Source of the DNA: an uncultured Odoribacter sp.
GTDB lineage: Bacteria; Bacteroidota; Bacteroidia; Bacteroidales; Marinifilaceae
Direction: 5' to 3'
DNA: 7,248 nucleotides
Assembly: GCA_910578985.1 (NCBI GenBank)
Contig: CAJTSF010000049.1
Span: 1 to 7,248 of the forward strand
Below the pieces are notes generated by a model, which made no database searches, was not told where the DNA came from, and saw only the letters and a list, made by a program, of their open reading frames with translations. The translations under genes were made by a program, and so were the position numbers. Shown here piece after piece: positions 1-7,248 of the stretch (position 1 is its first letter; each line of letters opens with the position of its first letter).

Positions 1-1
1 C

Positions 2-913
2 ATCAAGCGGTGGAGCGCCGTGGCGGCGGGTGTCTGCTTGGCGGCGGGCATCGCCTGGACGGTGTGGAGCCGGGAGGAAACCGTGGAGGAGAAAACGCCA
101 CTCGCCGTGCAGCAGATTGCGCCCGGCAGGTCAGTGGCGACGCTGACGCTGGCGGACGGGCGGCAAATCGTGTTGGGGGACAGCCTGCCGACCAAAGTGA
201 AAGAAGCATCAGCGGAAATCCATATCCAGGGGCACGAACTGAATTATTCAACCCAGGCGACGGCAGAGGCTCCGGTGTACAACCGGGTGAGCACTCCGCG
301 GGGCGGGGAATACCAGCTGGTATTAGGCGACGGTACCCGGGTGAGCCTGAACGCGCAGTCGGAGTTGCGTTATCCGGTGACATTCGGCGGCAAGACCCGC
401 GAGGTGCAGCTCGTGGGAGAGGCCTACTTCGAGGTGGCGCCGGACGCGGAACATCCCTTCATTGTGAAGACCGACGGGATGAACATCCGGGTGTTGGGCA
501 CCTCGTTCAACGTGTGCGCCTACCGGGAAGGACAAACGCAGGCAACCCTCGTGGAGGGCAAGGTGAAGGTGTGGACAGGAAAGCAGAAGCATGTGCTGGC
601 ACCCGGGCAGCAGCTCTGCAAGGACAAGAACGGGCAGGTGGACATCCGCGAGGTGGACGTGAGCAACTACACGGCGTGGCGCAACAAACGGTTCGTGTTC
701 GAGGACGAAGCGCTGGAGGAGGTGTTGTACAAACTGGAACGGTGGTATAACGTGACGTTCTTCATCCAGAACGAAGCCGCCAGGGAGTTGCGCTTCACGG
801 GCGATTTGCCGAAGTACGAAAACTTAGACAAAGTGTTGAAGAAATTGGAATTAGTGACCTACATCCGATTCGTGCAGGGAAAGGATGTGATTATGGTACG
901 CCAGGAAAAATAG
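2..913 (+). CDS. FecR-family anti-sigma factor, membrane-anchored (5' partial)
   Basis: This is a transmembrane regulator that would hold an ECF sigma factor inactive and release it on a signal from the STN domain of the cognate TonB-dependent transporter. The frame is open to the window edge. The first visible residues (about codons 5-22) form one hydrophobic segment rich in Ala, Val and Leu, the single inner-membrane helix. The N-terminal cytoplasmic sigma-binding part, usually about 80-90 residues, lies off the window, so the in-frame GTG at 20 is not a real start. The periplasmic FecR domain runs roughly nt 281-577, with the hallmark runs TPRGGEYQLVLGDGTRVSLN, GEAYFEV and VLGTSFNV. A DUF4974-like C-terminal domain (about nt 683-898, FVFEDEALEEVLYKLERWYN) follows, the typical Bacteroidota arrangement. 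It stops at TAG 911-913, 93 bases before the susC-like gene, which carries an STN domain, so the two are probably partners. The first part is markedly G+C-rich (44 of the first 60 bases). The family call is very safe; the signal is unknown. Confidence 0.95.
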   Translation: MKRWSAVAAGVCLAAGIAWTVWSREETVEEKTPLAVQQIAPGRSVATLTLADGRQIVLGDSLPTKVKEASAEIHIQGHELNYSTQATAEAPVYNRVSTPRGGEYQLVLGDGTRVSLNAQSELRYPVTFGGKTREVQLVGEAYFEVAPDAEHPFIVKTDGMNIRVLGTSFNVCAYREGQTQATLVEGKVKVWTGKQKHVLAPGQQLCKDKNGQVDIREVDVSNYTAWRNKRFVFEDEALEEVLYKLERWYNVTFFIQNEAARELRFTGDLPKYENLDKVLKKLELVTYIRFVQGKDVIMVRQEK

Positions 914-917
914 AAAA

Positions 918-942
918 AGGAAGATGAGTGCAGCATCTTCCT
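918..942 (+). promoter_or_regulatory. Hairpin just after the fecR-like stop (possible attenuator or processing site)
   Basis: A 9-bp perfect stem (918-926 with 934-942, core GGAAGATG/CATCTTCC) encloses a 7-nt loop AGTGCAG, beginning four bases after the fecR-like stop codon. No T-tract follows, so it is not a standard intrinsic terminator. It could stabilise or process the transcript between the regulator gene and the much more highly expressed transporter genes, or act as an attenuator. The structure is seen by eye; the function is inference. Confidence 0.4.
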
Positions 943-960
943 CGTCGATAACAATTAACA

Positions 961-977
961 GCCATAGTGCAGATGGC
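961..977 (+). promoter_or_regulatory. Small hairpin in the susC leader with the same loop as the upstream hairpin
   Basis: A 5-bp stem (GCCAT 961-965 with ATGGC 973-977) encloses the loop AGTGCAG (966-972), identical to the loop of the 918-942 hairpin, with loop centres 39 bases apart. It ends 29 bases before the susC-like start codon. On its own a 5-bp stem would be unremarkable; the repeated loop is what makes it notable. The rest of the 914-1006 gap is AT-rich, and I could not assign a Bacteroidota promoter (TTTG / TAnnTTTG) in it with confidence. Confidence 0.25.
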
Positions 978-1006
978 AAATTATTAATCATTAAGTTCAC
1001 AAAAAT

Positions 1007-4000
1007 ATGAAAAAAGATTGTGACTTTACTCATCAGAGGCACCGCGCGTGTCTTCAAAAAATCTCAAGCAGAATGAAAGCACTGGTTTTCATGCTATTGT
1101 GTGCCGGTCTCACCACCGTGTCGGCACGAACATCAGCCCAAGTCCAAGTGGACTTGAAAGTGAGTAACAAAACCCTCGCCGAGGTGTTCCGCGAAATCAC
1201 CCGCCACACGGGCTACAAGTTCCTGTACAGCAGCACGGAACTGCGGAACGCCGGCAAAGTATCCATCGACGTGCAGGACGCCGAACTGGAAGAGGTCATC
1301 GCCCAATGCCTGCAAGGCACCGGGCTGTGGTACCGTATCGAGGACGAGACGGTGATCGTCTCGCCGAAGTTCGATGCACCGGCGGTGCCGCAGGAACGAA
1401 TCACCCTTTCCGGCGTCGTGAAAGACAAAGACGGGCAGCCGCTGCCGGGGGTGACGGTGATGCTGGAGGGGACGACTGTCGGCGTATCAACGGACATCGA
1501 CGGACGCTATGAACTGACGGTACCGGAAAACCCAAAGCCGGTGTTGGTATTCTCGTTTATGGGCATGCAAAACAAACGGGTGGAAATCGGAGAAAAACGT
1601 GTCATCGACGTACAGATGCAGGAAGAGGTAAACCGTCTGGATGAAGCCGTCGTTGTGGGTTACGGCACGACCAAAGTCAAAGATATGACGGGGTCCGTAT
1701 CCCGATTGAGCGGCAAAGACATCGAAACAGCCCCGATGGGAGCCACCCTGCAATCCATGCTGCAAGGCAAGGCTCCGGGCGTCAATGTAATGATCGGGTC
1801 GGCATCACCGACCGCCCCGGTATCGGTGGTCATCCGCGGAGCCTCTTCCCTATCCGGCGATTCCCAACCGCTATGGGTCATCGACGGAGTGCCCGAATAC
1901 AATGCCGGCACCTCTGGAAACGTTAGCAACACCCTGTACAACTTGAACCTGACGGATGTGGAAAGCATCGACATCCTGAAAGACGCTTCGGCAACCGCCA
2001 TTTACGGTTCCCGTGCCGCCAACGGCGTCGTGTTAGTCACCACCAAACGAGGCAAAGAAGGGATGACGCCGCAATTGGAGTTCTCCGCCCGCTACGGCAT
2101 CCAGACCATCAGTTCCAACAATTTCCGTTCGTTGAACGCCGAAGAATACATCGCGTTCTCGAAAGCGGCTGTCAGGACAGGTTACTTTACGATGGGCGGA
2201 CTGGACTATTTCACGCGGAAATACATCGATGAAACCTATTACAACGCTAACAAGAACGACAGCCAAATGGATCTGGAGACCCTAACGGACGACTTCTTCA
2301 AAAAAGACGCCTATGGTGACGGAAACATGGATTGGTGGGACTTGATGACGCATAATGCTTCCACTCAGGATTACAGTCTGGGGCTCCGGGGAGGCAGCAA
2401 AGCATCCTCTTACAGCGCATCCTTATTCTACAAAGACCAGAAAGGAGTCGTGAAAGGGGGAAGTTCCAAAATGGTAGGGGGAAGCCTGAATTTCGATGCC
2501 GCCATCCGGGAGGTCATCCGTTTCAAGATGAATCTGAAAGCCACGGCACGAACCACCAATGACAAAAACCGGATGATCGGCGAAATTCTGAAAATGCGAC
2601 CGGACTACCCTGCATACACGGAAGACGGAAGTATCAACATGATTGACTTTTATGTCGCCAATCCGTTGTTCACGCTGAAAAACACCAATGAACAGAAAGG
2701 GCGCGACTTTTCCGGCACATTGGGACTGGAATGGGACATCGTGAAAGGATTGACTTTCCGGACCACGGGAACAGCAAAATATAACATCAACAAGCTCAAC
2801 ACCTTCAACCGAGCTACTTATGAAGGTGCCAAGAGTTCCGCCAATGTGCAGAAAAATGAAAACTACACCTATGTGTGGGACAACACCTTGAGCTATCTGA
2901 ACACCTGGAAGCGGCACAATTTGGTAGCCATGGCAGGCTTCTCCGTCGAAAAGTACGAATCCGACGGACTCACGGCAAGCGGCAGCGGATTTCCGGATGA
3001 CGACGTGCTGGTGAATCTGGGCAGTGCAGCAACCAAAACAGCCATCGGCAGCAGTTACCAATCCAATGCGCTGGCTTCTTTCTTCGCGCGTATGGAATAC
3101 AAATACAACAACCGCTACCTGGCTACATTGAATTTCCGTGCTGACGGCTCTTCCAAATTCGGTCCGGACAAACGTTGGGGTTATTTTCCCTCCGGCGCAG
3201 TCGTCTGGATTGTCACGGAAGAGAATTTCCTGAAAGATTATTCGCACATCGTGTCCTATTTAAAACTGCGCGGTTCCATCGGTACGACCGGTTCGCAAAA
3301 CTTAGGCAACTACGACTGGCGCACACTCATCGGGAGTGGCATATATAACGGATTACCAGGCAGTCTGCCTTCTACTTTGGGAAACAACATATTGCAATGG
3401 GAATCCCAAACACAAAAAGAAATCGGCTTGGACTACGGTTTTTGGAATGACCGCGTAAGAGGTTCTTTGGGCTTTTATCAGAAGAAAGTGGACAACCTGC
3501 TTTACAGCGATCCGGTGCCTTACTCCTCATCTTTCTCCTCCGTGACGCAAAACATCGGCTCATTGAAAAACAACGGTATCGAGTTCGACATACGGGTGGA
3601 CATTCTGAAAAAACCGCAACATGACCTGACTTGGGACGTGGATCTCAACATTGCCAGAAACCGGACCTATTTGGAGAAACTGAACAGCGTGGAAACGTTC
3701 TTCGGCGGCGGAGCATACCAGCAGTTCAAAATCGAGGAAGGCGGTCTGACCGGCGTCTTTTACGGCTACCGGGATGCCGGACGCCTGTTGATGACAGGCG
3801 AGGAGCTCGTTGCGTTGAAAAACATTAATCCGGAAACAGGCTTGCAAACCTATTACCGCACCAGCGACAACACCGAGCGCCGGGGAGACGTATACATCAT
3901 GGATTTGGACGGAGACGGCCAGATTACGGCAGACGGCGACCGGGAGGTCATCGGCAATGCCAATCCCGATTTCTTCGGAGGATTCGGCACCACCTTATAT

Positions 4001-4477
4001 TGGAAAGGATTGATGTTCAATGCCACCTTCTCCTACTCCGTGGGTGCCGACCGTCTATGGCAGGAAGAGCAAAACAACGCGGGGGACATCAATTCGTATA
4101 ACCGGACGAACAAAGTGCTGGATTCCTGGATCATGAATCCCGGGGTGAACACCTCGTACCCGCGCGCTTCCTACTACGGCAGAGGAGGAAACAATATCAT
4201 CACGGATCGCTATATCCATGATGCCTCATATTTACGCCTGACGGCACTGAATTTGAGTTACCGCCTGCCCAGCCATTTGTACAAAAACAGCATGCTGAAT
4301 GCCGTGGAATTCACATTCCAGGCCACCAACTTGTTTACTTGTACCAAATATCCGGGCATGGATCCACAAGGGAACTTCAGCACATCGTATTCCGCTTTTT
4401 ACAGCATGGGTATCGACAATAGCACCTATCCGTCGGCACGTACGTTCAATTTCGGAGTAAAAATAACTTTAAAATAA
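1007..4477 (+). CDS. SusC/RagA-family TonB-dependent outer-membrane transporter with STN signalling domain
   Basis: This is a 1156-residue outer-membrane channel importing an unidentified ligand using TonB energy. Domains in order: a charged extension then signal peptide (hydrophobic core from about residue 23 to the Ala-rich end near 44); STN domain about 46-118; carboxypeptidase-regulatory-like beta-sandwich about 131-204 (SGVVKDKDGQPLPGVTVMLEGT); a TonB-box/pre-plug stretch LDEAVVVGYGTT (211-222); plug about 225-348 with VVIRGASSLSG, PLWVIDGVP and SIDILKDASATAIYGSRAANG; then the beta-barrel to the C-terminus, with RADGSSKFG, PDFFGGFGTTLYWKGL and a terminal YPSARTFNFGV strand, all SusC hallmarks. 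A calcium-loop-like stretch DLDGDGQITADGD lies at 966-978 and is common in the family. The start at 1007 has an A-rich leader and gives the usual long pre-signal form; Met23 (nt 1073) is the alternative. The length is above that of SusC proteins without STN because of that domain. The STN plus the upstream FecR-like gene point to transport-coupled sigma/anti-sigma control. The substrate cannot be told from sequence. Confidence 0.97.
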   Translation: MKKDCDFTHQRHRACLQKISSRMKALVFMLLCAGLTTVSARTSAQVQVDLKVSNKTLAEVFREITRHTGYKFLYSSTELRNAGKVSIDVQDAELEEVIAQCLQGTGLWYRIEDETVIVSPKFDAPAVPQERITLSGVVKDKDGQPLPGVTVMLEGTTVGVSTDIDGRYELTVPENPKPVLVFSFMGMQNKRVEIGEKRVIDVQMQEEVNRLDEAVVVGYGTTKVKDMTGSVSRLSGKDIETAPMGATLQSMLQGKAPGVNVMIGSASPTAPVSVVIRGASSLSGDSQPLWVIDGVPEYNAGTSGNVSNTLYNLNLTDVESIDILKDASATAIYGSRAANGVVLVTTKRGKEGMTPQLEFSARYGIQTISSNNFRSLNAEEYIAFSKAAVRTGYFTMGGLDYFTRKYIDETYYNANKNDSQMDLETLTDDFFKKDAYGDGNMDWWDLMTHNASTQDYSLGLRGGSKASSYSASLFYKDQKGVVKGGSSKMVGGSLNFDAAIREVIRFKMNLKATARTTNDKNRMIGEILKMRPDYPAYTEDGSINMIDFYVANPLFTLKNTNEQKGRDFSGTLGLEWDIVKGLTFRTTGTAKYNINKLNTFNRATYEGAKSSANVQKNENYTYVWDNTLSYLNTWKRHNLVAMAGFSVEKYESDGLTASGSGFPDDDVLVNLGSAATKTAIGSSYQSNALASFFARMEYKYNNRYLATLNFRADGSSKFGPDKRWGYFPSGAVVWIVTEENFLKDYSHIVSYLKLRGSIGTTGSQNLGNYDWRTLIGSGIYNGLPGSLPSTLGNNILQWESQTQKEIGLDYGFWNDRVRGSLGFYQKKVDNLLYSDPVPYSSSFSSVTQNIGSLKNNGIEFDIRVDILKKPQHDLTWDVDLNIARNRTYLEKLNSVETFFGGGAYQQFKIEEGGLTGVFYGYRDAGRLLMTGEELVALKNINPETGLQTYYRTSDNTERRGDVYIMDLDGDGQITADGDREVIGNANPDFFGGFGTTLYWKGLMFNATFSYSVGADRLWQEEQNNAGDINSYNRTNKVLDSWIMNPGVNTSYPRASYYGRGGNNIITDRYIHDASYLRLTALNLSYRLPSHLYKNSMLNAVEFTFQATNLFTCTKYPGMDPQGNFSTSYSAFYSMGIDNSTYPSARTFNFGVKITLK

Positions 4478-4486
4478 CCGTATATC

Positions 4487-5941
4487 ATGAAGAAATATTT
4501 ATACTTGTTGGTAATCTTGGGAAGTCTCTCCATCGCTTGCAGCGACTTTCTGGAACAAGGTCCGAAATACAACCTGACCTTGGAAAATGCAGTCACCAAT
4601 TACCAAGGAGCGAAAAACATCGTGAACGGCATGTATTCCGTTCTAACCTCCAGCGTATTCGGCGGCGAATTGTCCGGGCAATGGTCTTCTCAGGCAGGAG
4701 TCTGGAAAAAACAAGAAAAGAATTATACCATGTCTTACAAAGAGGGAGAAAACGACAACGCCTCCACATGGCAAGCCTGGTATAAACTGGTGAATGCTGC
4801 AAATGCCGCCGTGATAGCCGTGAACAAATTGGATGTAAACAAATTCCCGTCTCCAAAAGAGAAAGAAGCATTGATTGCCGAAGCCCGCACCATGCGCGGC
4901 TGGGCTTATGGGTATCTGTTCTGGATGTTCGGACACTGGTGGGATGCCGATGATTCACCCTACGGCATTCTCTACCGAAACCAAATGGCAAACCTGAACA
5001 ACCTGCAGGTTGCACGCAGTTCTGTCGGTGAATCCTACACCAAGATTTTCGAAGATTTGGATGCAGGTATACAACACCTAAATGATTTTACCACCTCGCG
5101 CTACCTGTCCAAACAATTGGCACAAATCATGAAAGCCAAGCTGTTGTTGAACCGCGGAGCCATGCGTAACAACGTACAGGATTTAAAAGATGCCCTGACC
5201 CTGGTTTTGGAAGTCAAAGCAAACGCTCCCGCTTCCTGGAAAATGGAGAGCGACCTCGCCGCCATGTACAAGAAAGGCTGGGATTCGGAGGAAGTGCTGT
5301 GGGCAAGATATTTGGGAGATCAGGCTGAACCGACATTCAGTGAATGGACCTACTCCTACGGAGTGATATATGACAATATCTACTATGATATCGCTACCGA
5401 CTGGCTGCAATCAGACCCGCGTTGGGAAGTCATCACAGACTCCGTTCGCTCTCCGGAAACTTGGGACACCAGAAATTTTTTCGGACTTAAAAAATTGTGC
5501 CATGGAGGAAGAGTTGCAGAACCCTCGGCTCCCTACACCACTTACTATTTCCGTTACGCGGAACTCTATTTGATGGAAGCGGAACTGAAAGCGCGCTTGG
5601 ATGATTACAGCGTGGCGGATGCTTTGGCCCCGTTGAATGAAATGCGCCGCAAACGCACCCATCCCGTATTGCCGGATTTGTCGGCATCGACGAAAAAAGA
5701 GTTGTTGCGCACCATCTTCCAAGAGATTTGCGTGGAATTATTTCTGGAGAACGGCAGCGAGTATTTCGCATCCCTGCGCTTTATCAATGATACGGATGCC
5801 AGTCCGGTACAAAACAAACCTTGGATTTATACCTTGAAACAGGATGTCAATTTCACGGAAGACCAGTATTGCTGGCCCATTCCGGAAAATGAACGGGTAA
5901 AGAATTTCCTGGCAGAACAAAATCCCGGATTAGGCAAATAA
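4487..5941 (+). CDS. SusD/RagB-family outer-membrane surface lipoprotein
   Basis: This 484-residue lipoprotein would cap the SusC channel at the cell surface and help capture the ligand. A signal peptide ends in a lipobox LSIAC with the lipidated Cys at residue 18, followed by SDFLEQ, an acidic start suitable for surface export in Bacteroidota. The helical TPR-like core includes EARTMRGWAYGYLFWMFG (about 132-149), and the C-terminus carries the SusD signature PIPENE...FLAEQNPGLGK. After the usual helix, the common YGDVPL-type motif is replaced by a tryptophan-rich GHWWDADDSPYG. A second aromatic cluster spans 287-306 (W287, Y289, Y291, Y295, Y299, Y300, W306), a plausible but unproven ligand surface. 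The gene lies 9 bases after the susC-like stop, so the two are almost certainly co-transcribed. The start ATG at 4487 begins a clean signal peptide, and the preceding bases are AT-rich without a Shine-Dalgarno. The family call is firm; the ligand is unknown. Confidence 0.96.
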   Translation: MKKYLYLLVILGSLSIACSDFLEQGPKYNLTLENAVTNYQGAKNIVNGMYSVLTSSVFGGELSGQWSSQAGVWKKQEKNYTMSYKEGENDNASTWQAWYKLVNAANAAVIAVNKLDVNKFPSPKEKEALIAEARTMRGWAYGYLFWMFGHWWDADDSPYGILYRNQMANLNNLQVARSSVGESYTKIFEDLDAGIQHLNDFTTSRYLSKQLAQIMKAKLLLNRGAMRNNVQDLKDALTLVLEVKANAPASWKMESDLAAMYKKGWDSEEVLWARYLGDQAEPTFSEWTYSYGVIYDNIYYDIATDWLQSDPRWEVITDSVRSPETWDTRNFFGLKKLCHGGRVAEPSAPYTTYYFRYAELYLMEAELKARLDDYSVADALAPLNEMRRKRTHPVLPDLSASTKKELLRTIFQEICVELFLENGSEYFASLRFINDTDASPVQNKPWIYTLKQDVNFTEDQYCWPIPENERVKNFLAEQNPGLGK

Positions 5942-5967
5942 ATCGGATTCAAAATAAAATTAAGATT

Positions 5968-6797
5968 ATGAGAAATACATGGTATATCATTTTGCTCATT
6001 GCAGGTCTTTGGGCTTGTTCTGAAAAAAGAGATGTTTTGATCGGAACGCCGAATGACGTGACGTTGAATGAATTGACATTAGAACGTTTCACCCACCGGA
6101 TTCCGGAGGATGGTTTTTCCTCCAAAGCCGAACACTCCAACGGGGTGCGCTTCAACACGGTGAAAAACAGTGACGGCACTTACAGCGGCTTTGCTTACTC
6201 GAACCGAAACAACCGTTCTTTCACCTGGACCAAGAAGCCTTGGATTCCAACATATACAGCGTTTATACCCGTTATCCCAACGACAACGGTATTTATGCCG
6301 TAGCTTGCGTAAAGGGCGATGACGCTTTCTTTACGCTGGAAGCACCGACCGTTGTGGAGCATATACTGGTCGCCAATACGACCTACGCTTATTTGGCCAT
6401 GGTGTACGGCGACCAGCACGGCAAACCCGATTCATTGGTCGCCAACCCGAATATTCCGGGAGGAGCCAACAAAAAAGGCGTCTGGTATTCCAATGTCCCC
6501 GGAGGCGTCAAAAAAATGGTGGACAAAGATAAAGATTACTTCAAATTGACCGCCAAAGGTTATCGCGACAACTCGGAAACCGGCTCCGTCGATTTCTATC
6601 TCTGCACCCGCAAAGGCGACCCGAAACATCCCGCCTGGAGTTTGGTTATAAACGACTGGTACAAGATGGATTTAACGAAATTAGGCATCGTGGATAAAGT
6701 CGTTTTCCACTTGGAATCCACTGATGTGGAAGCCGGAACCGGCAGAATGCGCACACCTGCTTATTTCTGCTTGGACGGCATTCGGCTGAAAGAATAA
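5968..6797 (+). pseudogene. DUF4465-type surface lipoprotein, split by a one-base frameshift
   Basis: This is the third gene of the SusC/SusD operon. The first frame (5968-6303, 111 codons) encodes a signal peptide with a lipobox-like LWAC (Cys17; Trp at the -2 position is unusual) followed by SEKRD, then an N-terminal DUF4465-like part ending in the family-typical SGFAYSN. It then runs into unrelated sequence and stops at TAG 6301-6303. The second frame (open from before 6240 to TAA at 6797) continues the domain: SNIYSVYTRYPNDNGIYAVACV, FFTLEAPTVVEHILVANTTYAYLAM, DYFKLTAKGYRD...GSVDFYLCTRKG, and a C-terminal MRTPAYFCLDGIRLKE, the hallmark end of DUF4465. Adding one base near 6229-6240 joins the halves into a 276-residue protein. 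The TTG at 6240 has no ribosome-binding context and is not a credible start. By position it would be an accessory ligand-binding lipoprotein; from memory, some Bacteroides DUF4465-type lipoproteins are linked to corrinoid uptake, but nothing here shows that. It may be a true pseudogene, a phase variant or a sequencing error. Confidence 0.85.
6229..6240 (+). other. Frameshift site in the DUF4465 lipoprotein gene
   Basis: The reading frame changes by -1 here (one base missing). Upstream coding ends as ...SFTWTKK; downstream resumes as ALDSNIYSVYT. One extra A in AAGAAGCC, giving AAGAAAGCC, restores an uninterrupted frame reading TKKALDSN. The local run is only two A's on each side of a G, and the codons ACC AAG AAG CCT do not make an X XXY YYZ slippery heptamer, so programmed -1 frameshifting is unlikely. 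Both frames are open across the junction, so the exact base cannot be fixed without a homologous sequence. Confidence 0.75.
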
Positions 6798-6819
6798 AAT
6801 AAAGATTTTTAAATGATTG

Positions 6820-6863
6820 ACCGGCGGGATATGTACTTGCAAATATATATCCCGTCGGTTTTC
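6820..6863 (+). terminator. Intrinsic terminator closing the SusC/SusD/DUF4465 operon
   Basis: A 13-bp stem pairs 6820-6832 (ACCGGCGGGATAT) with 6847-6859 (ATATCCCGTCGGT), with one G-T wobble and a 14-nt loop, directly followed by a T-rich tail (6859-6863, TTTTC). It starts 23 bases after the last stop codon of the operon. On the minus strand the hairpin is followed by CAATCATTTA with no T-run, so it would serve the convergent lysO-like gene only weakly if at all. Confidence 0.85.
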
Positions 6864-6892
6864 TATACATGGCGAAGATTCGCTATTATCAT

Positions 6893-7248
6893 TTACAACG
6901 AACAAAATAACATCACCATAAACGGCACGCTGAAATCCACCACAAAGCCATGATAGACGGAAAGCATGGCGTAGGGTTGTCCGCTACATCGGAGGATGAT
7001 GGGCAAGGTGGTGTCGGCAGTGGTAGCCCCGCCGGCGGAAATGGGAGCCAGGCGTCCGAAGAAACGAACCAGCAGGGGAGCGCAGAGCAAGGTGATGATT
7101 TCACGGATGATGTTCGAAAGCAGAGCCACCGTTCCCAATTCGGCTCCTTTACTACCGGTAATCAAAATACTGGAGAGCGAATAGTAGCCCATACCCGATC
7201 CCACGGCAAGGCAATCGGCAGCAGTATAGCGCACAAAGAGGCTCATCA
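6893..7248 (-). CDS. lysO: LysO-family (DUF340) lysine exporter, C-terminal part (5' partial)
   Basis: This is the C-terminal portion (about 117 residues visible) of an inner-membrane protein resembling the LysO/YbjE family, which exports L-lysine and its toxic analogues. Visible family features, numbered from the Met at 7246, are GMGYYSLSSILIT (18-30), ELGTVALLSNIIREI (36-50), a hydrophobic helix LLCAPLLVRFF, the conserved GGATTADTTLPII (72-84) with its acidic residue, and a hydrophobic C-terminal helix. The stop is TAA at 6895-6893. The frame stays open to the window edge (the codon before the Met reads NTG), and family members are about 200-300 residues, so the true start lies outside. It is convergent with the transport operon and separated by the terminator, so it is a functionally separate neighbour. 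The family call rests on the pattern around GGAT..DTTLP and is fairly confident; the lysine substrate is by family only. Confidence 0.8.
   Translation of the reverse strand, partial: MSLFVRYTAADCLAVGSGMGYYSLSSILITGSKGAELGTVALLSNIIREIITLLCAPLLVRFFGRLAPISAGGATTADTTLPIILRCSGQPYAMLSVYHGFVVDFSVPFMVMLFCSL

Noticed and set aside
10..750. Long plus-strand open frame (246 codons) overlapping the fecR-like gene
   Set aside because: The translation is low-complexity Gly/Arg-rich, typical of an out-of-frame reading of G+C-rich coding sequence; the FecR frame carries the real domain motifs.
984..999. Promoter -7-like TAAGTTCA and AT palindrome TTAATCATTAA just before the susC-like start
   Set aside because: The match to TAnnTTTG is imperfect, it would leave a leader of only a few bases, and no TTTG lies at the right distance upstream. 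The short AT palindrome is expected by chance.
2423..3247. Long minus-strand open frame (274 codons) inside the susC-like gene
   Set aside because: It lies wholly opposite a clear SusC barrel region, its translation has no recognisable domain, and it is a shadow of biased codon use.
3902..3940. EF-hand-like calcium loop in the SusC-like protein as a novel feature
   Set aside because: A DLDGDG-type stretch at this barrel position is common among SusC proteins, so it is not a distinguishing feature.
6228..6246. Programmed -1 ribosomal frameshift joining the two DUF4465 frames
   Set aside because: The codons at the junction (ACC AAG AAG CCT TGG) form no slippery heptamer, and I see no downstream pseudoknot or upstream Shine-Dalgarno-like stimulator. 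A simple one-base indel explains the shift better.
6240..6797. Independent gene starting at TTG 6240
   Set aside because: It lacks a signal peptide and ribosome-binding context, and its sequence is the continuation of the DUF4465 domain begun in the other frame.

Overview
The window looks like Bacteroidota, most likely Bacteroidales. The evidence is a FecR-type anti-sigma factor with a C-terminal DUF4974-like domain, a SusC-type TonB-dependent transporter with an N-terminal STN signalling domain, a SusD-type lipoprotein, and A-rich start regions without Shine-Dalgarno sequences. Genus cannot be fixed from the sequence. The long, charged pre-signal extension of the SusC protein is a style common in FecR/STN-rich Bacteroidales such as Odoribacteraceae, but that is only a hint.

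Layout: the window opens inside a fecR-like gene (to 913, N-terminus missing). A 93-base gap follows (914-1006) with two small hairpins that share the same 7-nt loop. Then come susC-like (1007-4477), susD-like (4487-5941, 9-base gap) and a DUF4465-type lipoprotein gene (5968-6797, 26-base gap), all on the plus strand. The DUF4465 gene is broken by a one-base frameshift near 6229-6240. A strong hairpin with a T-tract at 6820-6862 ends the operon. The last 350 bases hold the C-terminal part of a convergent minus-strand gene for a LysO-family (DUF340) lysine exporter, cut by the window edge.

How the genes probably work together: SusC forms the outer-membrane channel, SusD is its surface lid lipoprotein, and the DUF4465 lipoprotein is the accessory surface protein, in the place where other Sus-like loci carry substrate-binding lipoproteins. 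When substrate engages SusC, its periplasmic STN domain would signal to the FecR-like anti-sigma factor. That would release an ECF sigma factor, expected just upstream of the window, which turns the operon on. No glycoside hydrolase, sulfatase, peptidase or other degradative enzyme is visible, so the substrate cannot be named.

Most of the window is recognisable Bacteroidales accessory biology. The two points most worth a second look are the frameshift that splits the DUF4465 gene and the twin identical-loop hairpins in the susC leader.
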